Below, piece after piece: positions 46,150 through 61,599 of a stretch of DNA of 64,000 bases. The stretch is from positions 2,003,501 to 2,067,500 of the forward strand of contig NZ_CP060404.1 in the NCBI RefSeq assembly GCF_014295035.1, given 5' to 3'. The notes beneath the pieces were generated by a model. It did not search any database. It was not told where the DNA came from and was given only the letters and a program-made list of their open reading frames with translations. Every line of letters starts with the position of its first letter. Within the stretch, counting starts at the first letter, position 1. This stretch comes from Streptomyces buecherae. GTDB lineage: Bacteria; Actinomycetota; Actinomycetes; Streptomycetales; Streptomycetaceae. The translations under genes were made by a program, and so were the position numbers.

Positions 46150-47645
46150 CTGGCCGCCCCCTCGGGACACGCGTCGGCCAACGGCTCGGCGACCAGGTCC
46201 ACGCCCTCCGACGCGATCACCTTCGCCTCCACCAGTTGGCCGGGCGCCAGCTCTCGGTCGGTGAGCAGCGTCGTCTGCCCGTCGGTCTCGGGAGCCTGGT
46301 GCGCGCCCCGGCCGACGGTGCCCTCGCTGTCGTCCACCCGGTCCACGAGCACCCGCACGGTCTCGCCCAGGCGCTCCTCGGCCCGCTGCGCCGTCAGCTC
46401 CTCGGCCAGTCGGGAGAGGTGCTCCAGGCGCTCGGCGACCAGTTCCGGGTCGAGCTTGTTGTCGTAGGTGGCCGCCTCGGTGCCGTCCTCGTCCGAGTAC
46501 CCGAAGACGCCGATGGCATCCAACCGGGCTTCGGTGATGAAGCGCTCCAGCTCGGCGAAGTCGGCCTCGCTCTCGCCGGGGAAGCCCACGATGAAGTTGG
46601 AGCGCGCGCCGGCCTGCGGGTCCTTGCCCCGGATCTGGTCGAGCAGTTCCAGGAACCGGTCGGTGTCGCCGAACCGGCGCATGGCGCGCAGCACGCCGGG
46701 CGCGGAGTGCTGGAAGGAGAGGTCGAAGTACGGCGCGACCTTGTCCGTCGAGGTGAGGACGTCGACCAGGCCGGGTCGCAGCTCGGCGGGTTGCAGGTAG
46801 CTGACCCGCACCCGCTCGATGCCGTCCACCGCAGCCAGCTCGGGCAGCAGCGTCTCCAGGAGCCGGATGTCGCCGAGGTCCTTGCCGTAGGACGTGTTGT
46901 TCTCGGAGACCAGCATGATCTCCTTGACGCCCTGCTCGCCGAGCCAGCGGGTCTCGGTGAGCACGTCGGCGGGGCGGCGGGAGATGAACGAGCCGCGGAA
47001 GGAGGGGATGGCGCAGAAGGAGCAGCGTCGGTCGCAGCCGGAGGCGAGCTTGACGGAGGCCACCGGGCTGGTGCCCAGGCGGCGCCGGAGCGGGGCGCGC
47101 GGCCCCGATGCGGGAGCCACGCCGGCCGGGAGGTCCGCCAGGTCGGCCTGCGGTCCCTGGTCGGCCTCGGTGGCCGTGGCGCCGTGCCCGGGCAGCGCCA
47201 CGCCGGCGCCCTGCCGCTCGGCGGGGCTGATCGGCAGCAGCTTGCGCCGGTCGCGCGGGGTGTGCGAGGCGTGCACACCGCCGGAGAGGATGGTGCGCAA
47301 CCGGTCGGAGATGTCGGCGTAGTCGTCGAAACCGAGCACGCCGTCGGCCTCTGGCAGCGCCTCGGCCAGCTCTTTGCCGTATCTCTCGGCCATGCAGCCG
47401 ACCGCGACGACGGCCTGGGTGCGGCCGTGGTCCTTCAGGTCGTTCGCTTCCAAGAGGGCGTCAACCGAGTCCTTTTTGGCGGCCTCGACGAAGCCACAGG
47501 TGTTGACGACGGCGACATCGGCTTCGCCGGCTTCCTCGACGAGCTCCCAGCCATCCGCCGCCAAGCGGCCTGCGAGCTCCTCCGAGTCCACCTCGTTACG
47601 GGCGCAGCCAAGAGTGACGAGAGCGACGGTACGGCGTTCGGGCAT
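46146..47645 (-). CDS. rimO: Ribosomal protein S12 methylthiotransferase
   Basis: A radical SAM enzyme, a paralogue of MiaB, that methylthiolates an Asp of ribosomal protein S12. The 499 residues have N-terminal cluster cysteines ([38 protein letters not shown]), the CxxxCxxC core in [17 protein letters not shown], and a C-terminal TRAM domain ([19 protein letters not shown]). An actinobacterial insert at about 140-190 includes [13 protein letters not shown], which resembles heptamer-encoded units. The stop overlaps the pgsA start. Confidence 0.95.
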   Translation of the reverse strand: MPERRTVALVTLGCARNEVDSEELAGRLAADGWELVEEAGEADVAVVNTCGFVEAAKKDSVDALLEANDLKDHGRTQAVVAVGCMAERYGKELAEALPEADGVLGFDDYADISDRLRTILSGGVHASHTPRDRRKLLPISPAERQGAGVALPGHGATATEADQGPQADLADLPAGVAPASGPRAPLRRRLGTSPVASVKLASGCDRRCSFCAIPSFRGSFISRRPADVLTETRWLGEQGVKEIMLVSENNTSYGKDLGDIRLLETLLPELAAVDGIERVRVSYLQPAELRPGLVDVLTSTDKVAPYFDLSFQHSAPGVLRAMRRFGDTDRFLELLDQIRGKDPQAGARSNFIVGFPGESEADFAELERFITEARLDAIGVFGYSDEDGTEAATYDNKLDPELVAERLEHLSRLAEELTAQRAEERLGETVRVLVDRVDDSEGTVGRGAHQAPETDGQTTLLTDRELAPGQLVEAKVIASEGVDLVAEPLADACPEGAAR

Positions 47646-47771
47646 ACGCTCAGACTACTTCGTTCCTGCACCTGTCCCCGCGCCAAGGGCACACGAGGCA
47701 CCCGCCCGGTGCGCTCGGGGCGGCGCCCACCCGCCCCGATTCCGGGTATGCCCGAAACGAACCCGTCCCGA

Positions 47772-48575
47772 TCAGCCCGCCTCGAGGTCTCCCTTGGTGT
47801 AGCTCAGGCGCTGGACCTGGCCGTCTTCGCCGACGTCCTTGACTTCCTTGCCGTTGACGAAGAGCTTGACCGCGCCGGCGTCGCCGAGCACCAGATCGAT
47901 CCGCTTGGAGTCGGTGAACGTCTTCGACGCGCCCTGCTGGAGCACGCCGACGTGCAGCAGCCGCCCGTTGTGGTCCTTCGCGGAGATCCACGCCTGCCGG
48001 TCGGCGGCGGTGAGCTTGACCGTCACCTTGTTGGCGGGCACGCCGGCGACGGCGCTGTCGGACGGGTCGGGCTTGGGGTCGGCCGGCTTGGTCGTGGACT
48101 TCTCCGCCGACGGGGTGGGCTTGCCGGCGTCGGTGGCGTCGGCCGCGGTGCTGCCCGTCCCGTCGTCGCCGCCGCTGAACAGCGTGAAGCCGACGAACCC
48201 GACGACGGCCACGATGGCCGCGACCATGGCCGCGGTCCAGTTCGGGCGGCGCGGTTCGGAGCGGATGCGTTCGGCCTCGAAGAGCGGCGCGGCGGCGGTG
48301 GGCTCGGGACGGCCGCCGTGTTCCTCGTCGTACTGGGCGATGAGCGGAGCCGGATCGACCCCGACGGCGCGCGCGAGGGAACGGATGTGCCCCCGGGCGT
48401 AGACGTCGCCGCCACAGCGGGAGAAGTCGTCCTGCTCGATGCCGTGCACGATGGGGATGCGCACCCGGGTGGCGGTACTGACCTCGTCAACGGTCAGCCG
48501 GGCGCCGATGCGCGCCTGCTGGAGGACGCGGCCGATGGAAGGGCGGTCGTCTGCGGGGGAGTTGCCGATGGACAC
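47772..48575 (-). CDS. RodZ-like helix-turn-helix membrane protein
   Basis: A 267-residue protein. A cytoplasmic HTH_25 domain (VLQQARIGARLTVDEVSTAT, with VYARGHIRSLARAVGVDP) is followed by one membrane segment at about 125-145 (AAMVAAIVAVVGFVGFTLF). A Thr/Pro/Asp/Lys-rich linker and a C-terminal DUF4115-type domain (VTVKLTAADRQAWISAKD, TDSKRIDLVLGDAGAVKLFV) complete it. RodZ links the elongasome to the membrane in rods; a role in hyphal wall growth is inferred. The start is GTG at 48575 with AAAGG upstream. It is between ftsK and rimO on the same strand. Confidence 0.85.
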   Translation of the reverse strand: MSIGNSPADDRPSIGRVLQQARIGARLTVDEVSTATRVRIPIVHGIEQDDFSRCGGDVYARGHIRSLARAVGVDPAPLIAQYDEEHGGRPEPTAAAPLFEAERIRSEPRRPNWTAAMVAAIVAVVGFVGFTLFSGGDDGTGSTAADATDAGKPTPSAEKSTTKPADPKPDPSDSAVAGVPANKVTVKLTAADRQAWISAKDHNGRLLHVGVLQQGASKTFTDSKRIDLVLGDAGAVKLFVNGKEVKDVGEDGQVQRLSYTKGDLEAG

Positions 48576-48761
48576 GAGGGTGCCTTTCGAGCGTGTAGCC
48601 ACCTGCTGGAGGTTCAGTCTAGGGGTGGTACGAAAGGGTCGGGCAAGCGGGAGGCCGGACTTTGTACGCCATCGGAATGGCCGCACGGGTCCCGACTGTG
48701 GGCAGTATCGGGCGCCTCCCTCAACTTGACGTATCAGCAGAGGAAACGGTTGCCCGCAACC

Positions 48762-51593
48762 TTATGACGAGTGTTCCTCGCCACGGATAACGGCCAGCAC
48801 CCCATCCAGTTCGTCCGGTTTGACGAGAACATCACGCGCCTTGGAGCCCTCGCTGGGCCCCACGATGTTCCGCGACTCCATCAGGTCCATCAGCCGACCC
48901 GCCTTCGCGAAGCCCACCCGCAGCTTGCGCTGCAACATCGAGGTGGAACCGAACTGCGTGGACACCACCAGCTCGGCGGCCTGGCACAGCAGGTCGAGGT
49001 CGTCGCCGATGTCCTCGTCGATCTCCTTCTTCTTCGCCGTACCCACCGTCACGTCATCGCGGAAGACCGGCGCCATCTGGTCCTTGCAGTGCCGGACCAC
49101 GGCGCCCACCTCCTCCTCGGTGACGAAGGCGCCCTGCATCCGGACCGGCTTGCTCGCGCCCATCGGCAGGAACAGCCCGTCCCCCTTGCCGATGAGCTTC
49201 TCCGCGCCCGGCTGGTCGAGGATGACCCGGCTGTCGGCCAGCGAGGAGGTCGCGAACGCGAGCCGGGAGGGCACGTTCGCCTTGATCAGGCCGGTGACGA
49301 CGTCGACCGACGGCCGCTGCGTCGCCAGCACCAGGTGGATGCCCGCCGCCCGCGCGAGTTGGGTGATGCGCACGATCGCGTCCTCCACGTCGCGCGGCGC
49401 CACCATCATCAGGTCCGCCAGCTCGTCCACGATGACCAGCAGGTACGGATACGGCGTCAGCTCGCGCTCGCTGCCTTCCGGCGGGCTGACCTTGCCCGAG
49501 CGCACCGCGGCGTTGAAGTCGTCGATGTGCCGGAAGCCGTACGCGGCCAGGTCGTCGTAGCGCAGGTCCATCTCGCGCACCACCCACTGCAGCGCCTCGG
49601 CGGCCCGCTTCGGGTTGGTGATGATCGGCGTGATCAGGTGCGGGATGCCCTCGTACGCGGTCAGCTCGACGCGCTTGGGGTCCACGAGCACCATGCGCAC
49701 GTCCTCGGGCGTGGCCCGCATCATGATCGAGGTGATCAGGCAGTTGATGCACGAGGACTTACCCGAACCGGTCGCGCCCGCCACCAGCACGTGCGGCATC
49801 TTCGCCAGGTTGGCCATCACGTAGCCGCCCTCGACATCCTTGCCGAGCGCCACCAGCATCGGGTGCTCGTCGCCGGCCGCGTCGGCCAGCCGCAGCACGT
49901 CGCCGACGTTGACCATCTCGCGGTCGGTGTTGGGGATCTCGATGCCGACCGCGGACTTGCCCGGGATCGGGCTGATGATGCGCACGTCGGGGCTGGCGAC
50001 GGCGTACGCGATGTTCTTGGTCAGCGCCGTGATCCGCTCGACCTTGACGGCCGGGCCGAGCTCCACCTCGTACCGGGTGACCGTCGGGCCGCGGGTGAAG
50101 CCGGTGACGGAGGCGTCCACCTTGAACTCGGTGAACACCGTCGTCAGCGAGGCCACCACGGCGTCGTTGGCCGCGCTGCGGGTCTTGCCCGGGCCGCCGC
50201 GCTCCAGCAGGTCGAGCGAGGGCAGCGCGTACGTGATGTCGCCGGCGAGCTGCAACTGCTCGGCGCGCGGCTGGAGGCCGCCGGGGCGCTCGGGCAGGTC
50301 CGGCGGCTCGGGCGTGGCGCGGGTGAGGTCGGGCACCTGCTCCACGGCGTTGCCCTGCTGCCCGCCCGCACCGTCGCGGTCCGCGCCCTGGCCACCCCGC
50401 GTGCCACGCGCGCCGGGCAGCCCCGCGCCGGAGTCGGTGCTGATGCCGCTGCTGAGCCCGGCGACCAGCGGCGAGGGCTGCACGCCGTGCAGCACCGCCC
50501 CGTCCAGCGAGGCGGCGGCGGCCGCCGCCACGTCCACCGCGTCCATCGGCCTGCTCTGCGGCGGCTCCACGTCGTCGGTGTCCGCGACGGCGGCGGCCCG
50601 GCGGGGCTTGCGCCGCTTGCTGAGCGCCTCCTCCTCCGCGCGCTCCGCGTCCGCCGCGCCCTCGTCGCCCCCGCGCGCGCCCCGCCGGGGGCGCCGGGCG
50701 GGCGCCTGCCGCCACTGGTCCGCGTACTCCTCGTCGTCGTACGCCTCGGGGTCGAGCACCTCGTGCGCGGCAAAGGCCGCGTCGTCGATGAGCCCGAGCC
50801 TGACCATGAGCTGGCGCATCCGCTGCGGGATCCTGTTCACCGGTGTCGCGGTCACCACGAGCAGGCCGAAGATCGTGACTAGGACCAGCAGCGCCACGGC
50901 GAGCGCCTCGCGCACCGTGAAGATCAACGGCTTGGACGCGGCCCAGCCGATCAGGCCGCCCGCGTCCTGCATGGCCTCGGTGCCCTCGTCCCGGCCCGGG
51001 GCGCCGCACGCGATGTGCACCTGCCCGAGGACGCCGAGGACCAGCGCGGACAGGCCGACCACGATGCGCCCGTTGGCCTCGGGTTTCTCCGGGTGCCGAA
51101 ACAGCCGCATGGCCATGATCGCGAACAGGATCGGCACCACCAGGTCGAGCCGCCCGAACGTCACCGTCACCAGCATCTCGACCAGGTCGCCGACCGGCCC
51201 GTCCAGGTTCGACCAGGTGCCGGCGGCGACCACGAGCGCCACCCCGAACAGCAGCAGCGCCAGGCCGTCCTTGCGGTGCGCCGGGTCGAGCCCGCGCGCG
51301 CCGCGCCCTATGCCACGGAAGACCGCCCCCACCGCGCGCGCCAGGCCCCGCCAGATCGCGCGGATCATCCGCAGGAGGCCGCCGGTGGGGGACGGCGCCG
51401 CCTTGGGGGCCGCCTTCTTCGCCGGGGCCTTCTTCGCGGGCGCGGACTTCCTGGGCGGCGCCTTCTTGGCCGCGGCCTTCTTCGCGGGTGGTTTCGCGGC
51501 GGCCTTCTTCGCCGCGCCCGCGGCACGTCCGGCGGACTGCTTCGAGGTGCCCGCCGCGCTCGGGGAACCCTTGCCGGACGTACGAGAAGCCAT
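48762..51593 (-). CDS. ftsK: DNA translocase FtsK/SpoIIIE
   Basis: A 943-residue septal DNA pump that clears chromosomes during sporulation septation. The N-terminal 70 residues are a Lys/Ala/Pro tandem (KKAAAKKAPPRKSAPAKKAP) resembling histone H1 tails. Four membrane segments lie at about 105-270 (GLALLLFGVALVVAAGTW, AVALLVLVTIFGLLVVTATP and others), then a disordered Gly/Ala/Asp linker to about 450. The RecA-like motor has Walker A VAGATGSGKSSCINCLI at about 606 and Walker B YLLVIVDELADLM, and a C-terminal gamma domain for KOPS-like reading ends the protein. Confidence 0.97.
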   Translation of the reverse strand: MASRTSGKGSPSAAGTSKQSAGRAAGAAKKAAAKPPAKKAAAKKAPPRKSAPAKKAPAKKAAPKAAPSPTGGLLRMIRAIWRGLARAVGAVFRGIGRGARGLDPAHRKDGLALLLFGVALVVAAGTWSNLDGPVGDLVEMLVTVTFGRLDLVVPILFAIMAMRLFRHPEKPEANGRIVVGLSALVLGVLGQVHIACGAPGRDEGTEAMQDAGGLIGWAASKPLIFTVREALAVALLVLVTIFGLLVVTATPVNRIPQRMRQLMVRLGLIDDAAFAAHEVLDPEAYDDEEYADQWRQAPARRPRRGARGGDEGAADAERAEEEALSKRRKPRRAAAVADTDDVEPPQSRPMDAVDVAAAAAASLDGAVLHGVQPSPLVAGLSSGISTDSGAGLPGARGTRGGQGADRDGAGGQQGNAVEQVPDLTRATPEPPDLPERPGGLQPRAEQLQLAGDITYALPSLDLLERGGPGKTRSAANDAVVASLTTVFTEFKVDASVTGFTRGPTVTRYEVELGPAVKVERITALTKNIAYAVASPDVRIISPIPGKSAVGIEIPNTDREMVNVGDVLRLADAAGDEHPMLVALGKDVEGGYVMANLAKMPHVLVAGATGSGKSSCINCLITSIMMRATPEDVRMVLVDPKRVELTAYEGIPHLITPIITNPKRAAEALQWVVREMDLRYDDLAAYGFRHIDDFNAAVRSGKVSPPEGSERELTPYPYLLVIVDELADLMMVAPRDVEDAIVRITQLARAAGIHLVLATQRPSVDVVTGLIKANVPSRLAFATSSLADSRVILDQPGAEKLIGKGDGLFLPMGASKPVRMQGAFVTEEEVGAVVRHCKDQMAPVFRDDVTVGTAKKKEIDEDIGDDLDLLCQAAELVVSTQFGSTSMLQRKLRVGFAKAGRLMDLMESRNIVGPSEGSKARDVLVKPDELDGVLAVIRGEEHSS

Positions 51594-51965
51594 GCGCCGA
51601 GGTTACCCGCGTCGGCCGTATGGGGCACGCACGCCCACGGTTTACCGTGCGGCGGGCGAGGGCCACTGGGGCGTCCGGGCCGCGGGAGGCGGGTCCGGGC
51701 GGGCCGTGGCGGCGGGCGAGGGGGTGTCAGGCCCGGCGTGGCGCGCCGAAGCTGAGGGAGGGCCAGCGCCGGGGCGGTGCGGCCGGGGCGCGTCGCGGGC
51801 GGTTGGTCACAGGCGTGTCGGTCGGGCGCGTGTCAGTGGGGTACGCGTCGGTCACGGCAAGGGCCAGCCGCCGGCGCCCGTGGGTCGCGCGGCGACGGGT
51901 CACCCGGCCCGGCCCGCGCGGCCTCCCCCGCGCCCGGTCGGGTCACCCCGTCCCGCGCGCCGAGG
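51594..51965. other. Gap between ftsK and osaB, no gene seen
   Basis: 372 bp, GC-rich. A TGTCAGTG string at about 51831 on the plus strand lacks both a -10 element and a downstream gene. I see no array, hairpin of note or short gene; the ftsK promoter and osaB end should lie here. Confidence 0.5.
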
Positions 51966-52640
51966 TCAGCTCTGCGACGACACCGCGCCGGCGCCGCTGC
52001 CCGCGCCCGGCTCCAGCGCGTCCAGCGCCCGCCGCAACCCGGTGAGCTTGCGCTCCAGGTGCGCGGCCGTCGCCACGGCGGCCGCGTCCGCGCTCTCGTC
52101 GAGCTGCTTGGACAGTGCCTCGGCCTGCTCCTCCACGGCCGCCAGCCGCGCCGAGAGCTCGGCGAGCAGTCCCACCGGCTCCTTGGCGTCGGCGGCCGGC
52201 TGACCGCCGTCCAACTGGAGCCGCAGCAGCGCCGCCTGCTCCCGCAGCTGACAGTTCTTCATGTACAGGTCGACGAAGACCGAGACCTTGGCGCGCAGCA
52301 CCCACGGGTCGAAGGGCTTGGAGATGTAGTCCACCGCGCCCGCCGCGTACCCACGGAAGGTGTGGTGCGGGCCGTGGTTGATCGCCGTGAGGAAGATGAT
52401 CGGGATGTCCCGGGTCCGCTCCCGGCGCTTGATGTGCGCGGCCGTCTCGAAGCCGTCCATGCCGGGCATCTGAACGTCCAACAGGATGACCGCGAAGTCG
52501 TCCGTCAACAGCGCCTTGAGCGCTTCCTCCCCGGACGATGCCCGCACCAGCGTCTGGTCCAGCGCGGAGAGAATGGCCTCCAACGCCAGCAGATTCTCCG
52601 GCCGGTCATCGACCAGGAGGATCTTGGCCTTCTGCACCAT
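51966..52640 (-). CDS. osaB: Osmoadaptation response regulator OsaB
   Basis: A 224-residue regulator. The receiver domain (residues 1-125) has KILLVDDRPENLLALEAIL, phospho-acceptor Asp in AVILLDVQMPGMDG and Lys in GAVDYISKPFDP. The rest is a long coiled coil (about 130-215: LREQAALLRLQLDGGQ, LAELSARLAAVEEQAEALSK) with no DNA-binding domain, so output is by protein contact. GGAGGGCGAGGC precedes the ATG at 52640, which excludes longer starts. It is downstream of the osaA kinase; in S. coelicolor OsaB is needed for growth in high osmolarity. Confidence 0.9.
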   Translation of the reverse strand: MVQKAKILLVDDRPENLLALEAILSALDQTLVRASSGEEALKALLTDDFAVILLDVQMPGMDGFETAAHIKRRERTRDIPIIFLTAINHGPHHTFRGYAAGAVDYISKPFDPWVLRAKVSVFVDLYMKNCQLREQAALLRLQLDGGQPAADAKEPVGLLAELSARLAAVEEQAEALSKQLDESADAAAVATAAHLERKLTGLRRALDALEPGAGSGAGAVSSQS

Positions 52641-52813
52641 GCCTCGCCCTCCTCGCCCCGGCATGGGGTCCCCCCAGCTCGAAGTGCCGGGGGATGCACC
52701 GGGCGCCGCCCCAGGGGGCGACTCCCTTACGCCGCCCGCCCTTGTGCCGGTCATGGTAGCCGCACCCCGCTGCTCGCCACACCCTGTCACCGCGATGTCA
52801 CTGTGCACATAGC

Positions 52814-52859
52814 GGAAACGCGGCGGGGACCGAGAAGGTTCCCCGAATGCCGCGTTTCC
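52814..52859 (-). terminator. Long hairpin between osaA and osaB
   Basis: An 11-bp outer stem (GGAAACGCGGC, 52814-52824, with 52849-52859) and a GGGGACC/GGTTCCCC inner stem. It begins about 64 nt after the osaA stop, in the 282-nt gap before osaB. It would terminate or attenuate osaA transcription, implying that osaB also has its own promoter. Confidence 0.7.
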
Positions 52860-52922
52860 ACACGTGTTTGGCCACAGTCAGTCAACGAAACCGCGAAACG
52901 CCGCCCCGTTACGTACGCTCCG

Positions 52923-58472
<5,550 letters not shown>

Positions 58473-58684
58473 CGTATGCCTCCCGCAGGGTCGACCATCC
58501 TCGTCGGGCTCTCTTTTGAGCCTTCCCAGTGTTTCACCATGGCCCAACCAGGCCATAACAGTTCGGCAGCATCGCACACCGTCGGGGACGCGCTCGGGGT
58601 GGAATCACAGGCGACCGGCATCCGCGCGCACGGCGAAGGTAAGTAACCTGGCATTCGGCTAGGGCATCGGAGGGGCGCTGCGAC

Positions 58685-61360
58685 ATGGGTGAGCAGATCG
58701 CCGAGACACGTATGAGGAGACCTGTGATCACCGCGCGGGCAGCCGCCACCTTCGACCCGGTCGGCCGCTCGGTCGCCTCCGCCCGCGCCTTCGTCCGCGA
58801 CACGCTCCAGGGCTGGGGGTTCACCGACGTCGTCGACGACGCCGTCGTGCTCACCAGCGAACTCGTCACCAACGCCGTGGTGCACGCCGGGACCGCCGCC
58901 GACGTGGCCTGCATGCGCACCGACACCGGCGTACGCGTCGAGGTCGGCGACCGCTATCCGGAGCGCGAGGTCCCGCTCCAGAGCGCCGGCGTCCAGTTCG
59001 GCAGCCCGGACCGGGAGGGCGGACGCGGCCTCCTGCTGTGCGCGGCCCTGGCCTCCCGCTGGGGCGTGGAGTACACCGCCACCAACAAGCAGGTCTGGTT
59101 CCAGCTCGACCTGCCCGACCGCCCCGCCGGCACCCGCTCCGCCGGCCCCGCGCTGCCCGTCGGCGCACTGCCGGTCACCGACGCCCGGGTCCGCGTCGCG
59201 GTCATCCAGATCGACAGCCTCGGCGGCATCAGCTCCTGGAACGAGGACGCTCAGAACCTCTTCGGCTTCGGCCCCGAGCAGGTCACGGGAAAGCAGCTCA
59301 CGGACTTCGCGGCCTGGCCCCACACCCCCGGCACCAGCACCGGCATCGTCGAGGCCCTCCAGCTCTCCCGCTGGGAGGGCTCGTACGGCATCCGCGGCGC
59401 CGACGGCCGCGTCATCCCCGTCTACGCCTCCCATCTGCGGGTCCGCGACGCCGACGGCGACCCGTCCACCGTCTGTCTGCTCGTCCGCGACCACGAGCGC
59501 GCCATCCTGCAGTCCCCGTCGCGCGCCCCCGCCTCCGACCGGCACACCGCGTCCGAGCGGGGCTCTGCCACCGACGCGTTCGAGGTCTTCATCGGCTCCC
59601 CGGCCCCGGACGACCTCGACGGGCTGCTCCAGCGCACCGTGGAACGGGCCCGCGACATGCTCGACGGCGACAGCGCCTACCTCCTGCTCGCCACCGACGA
59701 CGAGACCGAACTCGAGGTCCGTGCCTCCACCGGCCTGCCCTCCTCCCGCCAGCGCTTCGCCCGCGTGCCCGTCGAGGCAGGCTCGGGGCGGTACGGGTCG
59801 GCTCGGATGCCCGCCGTCCACGAGGACCTCAGCGCCGTGCCGGGCGCCGTGCCACTGCTCAGCAACACCGGCATGCGCTCGGTCGTCACCGTTCCGCTCA
59901 AGGTCGAGGGGCGGTTGACCGGCTCACTCGGCGTCGCCGCCGAGGCCCCCGGCCGGTACAGCAACGAGGAGGCGCTGCGGCTCCAGTTCGCCGCCGACCG
60001 CATCGCCCTGGCCGTCGAGTCCGCCCGGCTGACCGAGCTGGAGCGGCTGCGCCGCGGCTCGCTCTCCTTCCTCGTCGAGGCGTCCGACCTGCTCGCCGGC
60101 ACCCTGGACCGGGACCAGACGCTCGCGCTGATGGCCCAGATGACGGTGCCGACGCTGGCCACCTGGTGCGCCGTGTACACCATCGCCGACCCGGCGTCCG
60201 AACCCGAGCTCTCCTACGTGCTGCACGAGGACGAGGACCGCATCGACGGCCTCAAGGCACTGCTCGCCAAGGTCGACCCGCCGGAGCCGGTGACCACGCC
60301 CGGCGCGCAGGTATGGACCGCGCCGGCGCACGCCGCGCACGCCGCCGCGCTGCGCACCTCACTGCGCAGCCTGGGCCTCGGCGATTCGGTACGACCGGCC
60401 ACCGGCCCGGGCACGGCCCTGGCCACGGCATCCGCGGTCGGCGGCGAGACGGTGGTGCTGCCGCTCGTGGCCCGTAACCGCGTCATCGGCATGCTCACCC
60501 TCGGCAAGCCCACCGACGAGCACTTCCGGCAGGAGATCCTCGAACTCGCCGAGGACCTCTCGCGCCGAGCCGCGCTCGCCCTGGACAACGCCCGCCTGTA
60601 CTCCGAGCGCACGGCCATCAGCCAGTCCCTCCAGCGCAGCCTGCTGCCGCCGGAGCTGCCCGACGTGCCGGGCGTCGAGGTCGAGGTCATCTACCGCGCG
60701 GCCGGCGAGGGCAACGAGGTCGGCGGCGACTTCTACGACCTCTTCCCGATCCGCGACGGCGCCTACGGCTTCGCCATCGGCGACGTGTGCGGGACCGGCC
60801 CGGAGGCCGCGGCCGTCACCGGTCTGGCCCGACACGCGCTGCGGCTGCTCGCCCGCGAGGGCTTCGGCGGCCCCGCCGTACTGGAGCGCCTGAACGCCGC
60901 CATCCTCGACGAGGGGGCCCGCAGCCGCTTCCTGACCCTGCTCTACGGAGAGCTGTGGCCGCAGGAGGACGGCAGCGCCACCCTCAAGATCGTCTGCGCC
61001 GGGCACCCGCTGCCCCTACGGCTGCGCCAGACCGGCGACGTCGAGGCGGCGGCCGAACCGCAGCCACTGCTCGGCGTCATGGACGACCTGGAACTGTACG
61101 AGCAGACGGTGTCCCTCGCCCCCGGCGATGTGCTGCTGTGCGTCACCGACGGCGTCACGGAGCGCCGCGAGGGCACCCGCATGCTCGGCGACGACGGCCT
61201 GGTCGACGTCCTCACCACGTGTACGGGCCTGACGGCGGGCGCGGTCGCCACCCGCGTGCTGCGCGCGGTGGAACGCTTCGCCGCGCAGCCGGCGTCGGAC
61301 GACATGGCCATCCTCGCCATGCGGGTCCCCGAGCTCCAACTCGAGCCGCAGACCACCTGA
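58685..61360 (+). CDS. osaC: Multidomain PP2C phosphatase/anti-sigma-type regulator OsaC
   Basis: An 891-residue cytoplasmic protein. An N-terminal RsbW-type HATPase domain (VLTSELVTNAVVHAGTAAD, GGRGLLLCAALASRWGVEY) is followed by PAS (about 155-280), two GAF domains (about 305-450 and 465-640) and a SpoIIE/PP2C phosphatase (EVGGDFYDLFPIRDG, AIGDVCGTGPEAAAVTG, LLCVTDGVTERREG, QPASDDMAILAMRVP). In S. coelicolor OsaC returns sigma-B activity to baseline after osmotic shock. The ATG at 58685 has GGAGGGG upstream. It is divergent from osaA with a 212-bp shared promoter region. Confidence 0.92.
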   Translation: MGEQIAETRMRRPVITARAAATFDPVGRSVASARAFVRDTLQGWGFTDVVDDAVVLTSELVTNAVVHAGTAADVACMRTDTGVRVEVGDRYPEREVPLQSAGVQFGSPDREGGRGLLLCAALASRWGVEYTATNKQVWFQLDLPDRPAGTRSAGPALPVGALPVTDARVRVAVIQIDSLGGISSWNEDAQNLFGFGPEQVTGKQLTDFAAWPHTPGTSTGIVEALQLSRWEGSYGIRGADGRVIPVYASHLRVRDADGDPSTVCLLVRDHERAILQSPSRAPASDRHTASERGSATDAFEVFIGSPAPDDLDGLLQRTVERARDMLDGDSAYLLLATDDETELEVRASTGLPSSRQRFARVPVEAGSGRYGSARMPAVHEDLSAVPGAVPLLSNTGMRSVVTVPLKVEGRLTGSLGVAAEAPGRYSNEEALRLQFAADRIALAVESARLTELERLRRGSLSFLVEASDLLAGTLDRDQTLALMAQMTVPTLATWCAVYTIADPASEPELSYVLHEDEDRIDGLKALLAKVDPPEPVTTPGAQVWTAPAHAAHAAALRTSLRSLGLGDSVRPATGPGTALATASAVGGETVVLPLVARNRVIGMLTLGKPTDEHFRQEILELAEDLSRRAALALDNARLYSERTAISQSLQRSLLPPELPDVPGVEVEVIYRAAGEGNEVGGDFYDLFPIRDGAYGFAIGDVCGTGPEAAAVTGLARHALRLLAREGFGGPAVLERLNAAILDEGARSRFLTLLYGELWPQEDGSATLKIVCAGHPLPLRLRQTGDVEAAAEPQPLLGVMDDLELYEQTVSLAPGDVLLCVTDGVTERREGTRMLGDDGLVDVLTTCTGLTAGAVATRVLRAVERFAAQPASDDMAILAMRVPELQLEPQTT

Positions 61361-61395
61361 TCGAGCGACAACCGGCCCAAGCCGGCCGGTACGCG

Positions 61396-61427
61396 AAGAG
61401 GCCCCCACCAGACGGTGAGGGCCTCTT
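61396..61427. terminator. Bidirectional hairpin between osaC and tRNA-Thr
   Basis: AAGAGGCCC (61396-61404) pairs with GGGCCTCTT (61419-61427), with an inner CACC/GGTG stem, 35 nt after osaC. The plus-strand end reads CTTGTT. It lies 8 nt beyond the tRNA 3' end on the other strand, so it can serve both. Confidence 0.8.
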
Positions 61428-61434
61428 GTTAGCG

Positions 61435-61507
61435 AGCCCCAATACGGAATCGAACCGTAGACCTTCTCCTTACCATGGAGACGCTCTGCCGACTGAGCTA
61501 TTGGGGC
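61435..61507 (-). tRNA. tRNA-Thr (anticodon GGT)
   Basis: A full cloverleaf on the minus strand. The 7-bp acceptor GCCCCAA pairs with TTGGGGC and discriminator T follows. The D arm is AGCTC...GAGC, the anticodon stem TCTCC/GGAGA encloses loop ATGGTAA (anticodon GGT), and the T arm has TTCGATT. CCA is not encoded. It is just downstream of the DegT-like gene. Confidence 0.95.
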
Positions 61508-61599
61508 GCAGCGACGAAAAGAATCTTACCCGAACTCACGAGCGCTTCTGACCATGCCGAGTAGGCCCAACGCCCGCCGCCACGGGGCCGAACCCGGCC

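Noticed and set aside
51831..51853. Third PafBC-type promoter (TGTCAGTGGG)
   Set aside because: The -10 half is poor and no plus-strand gene follows.
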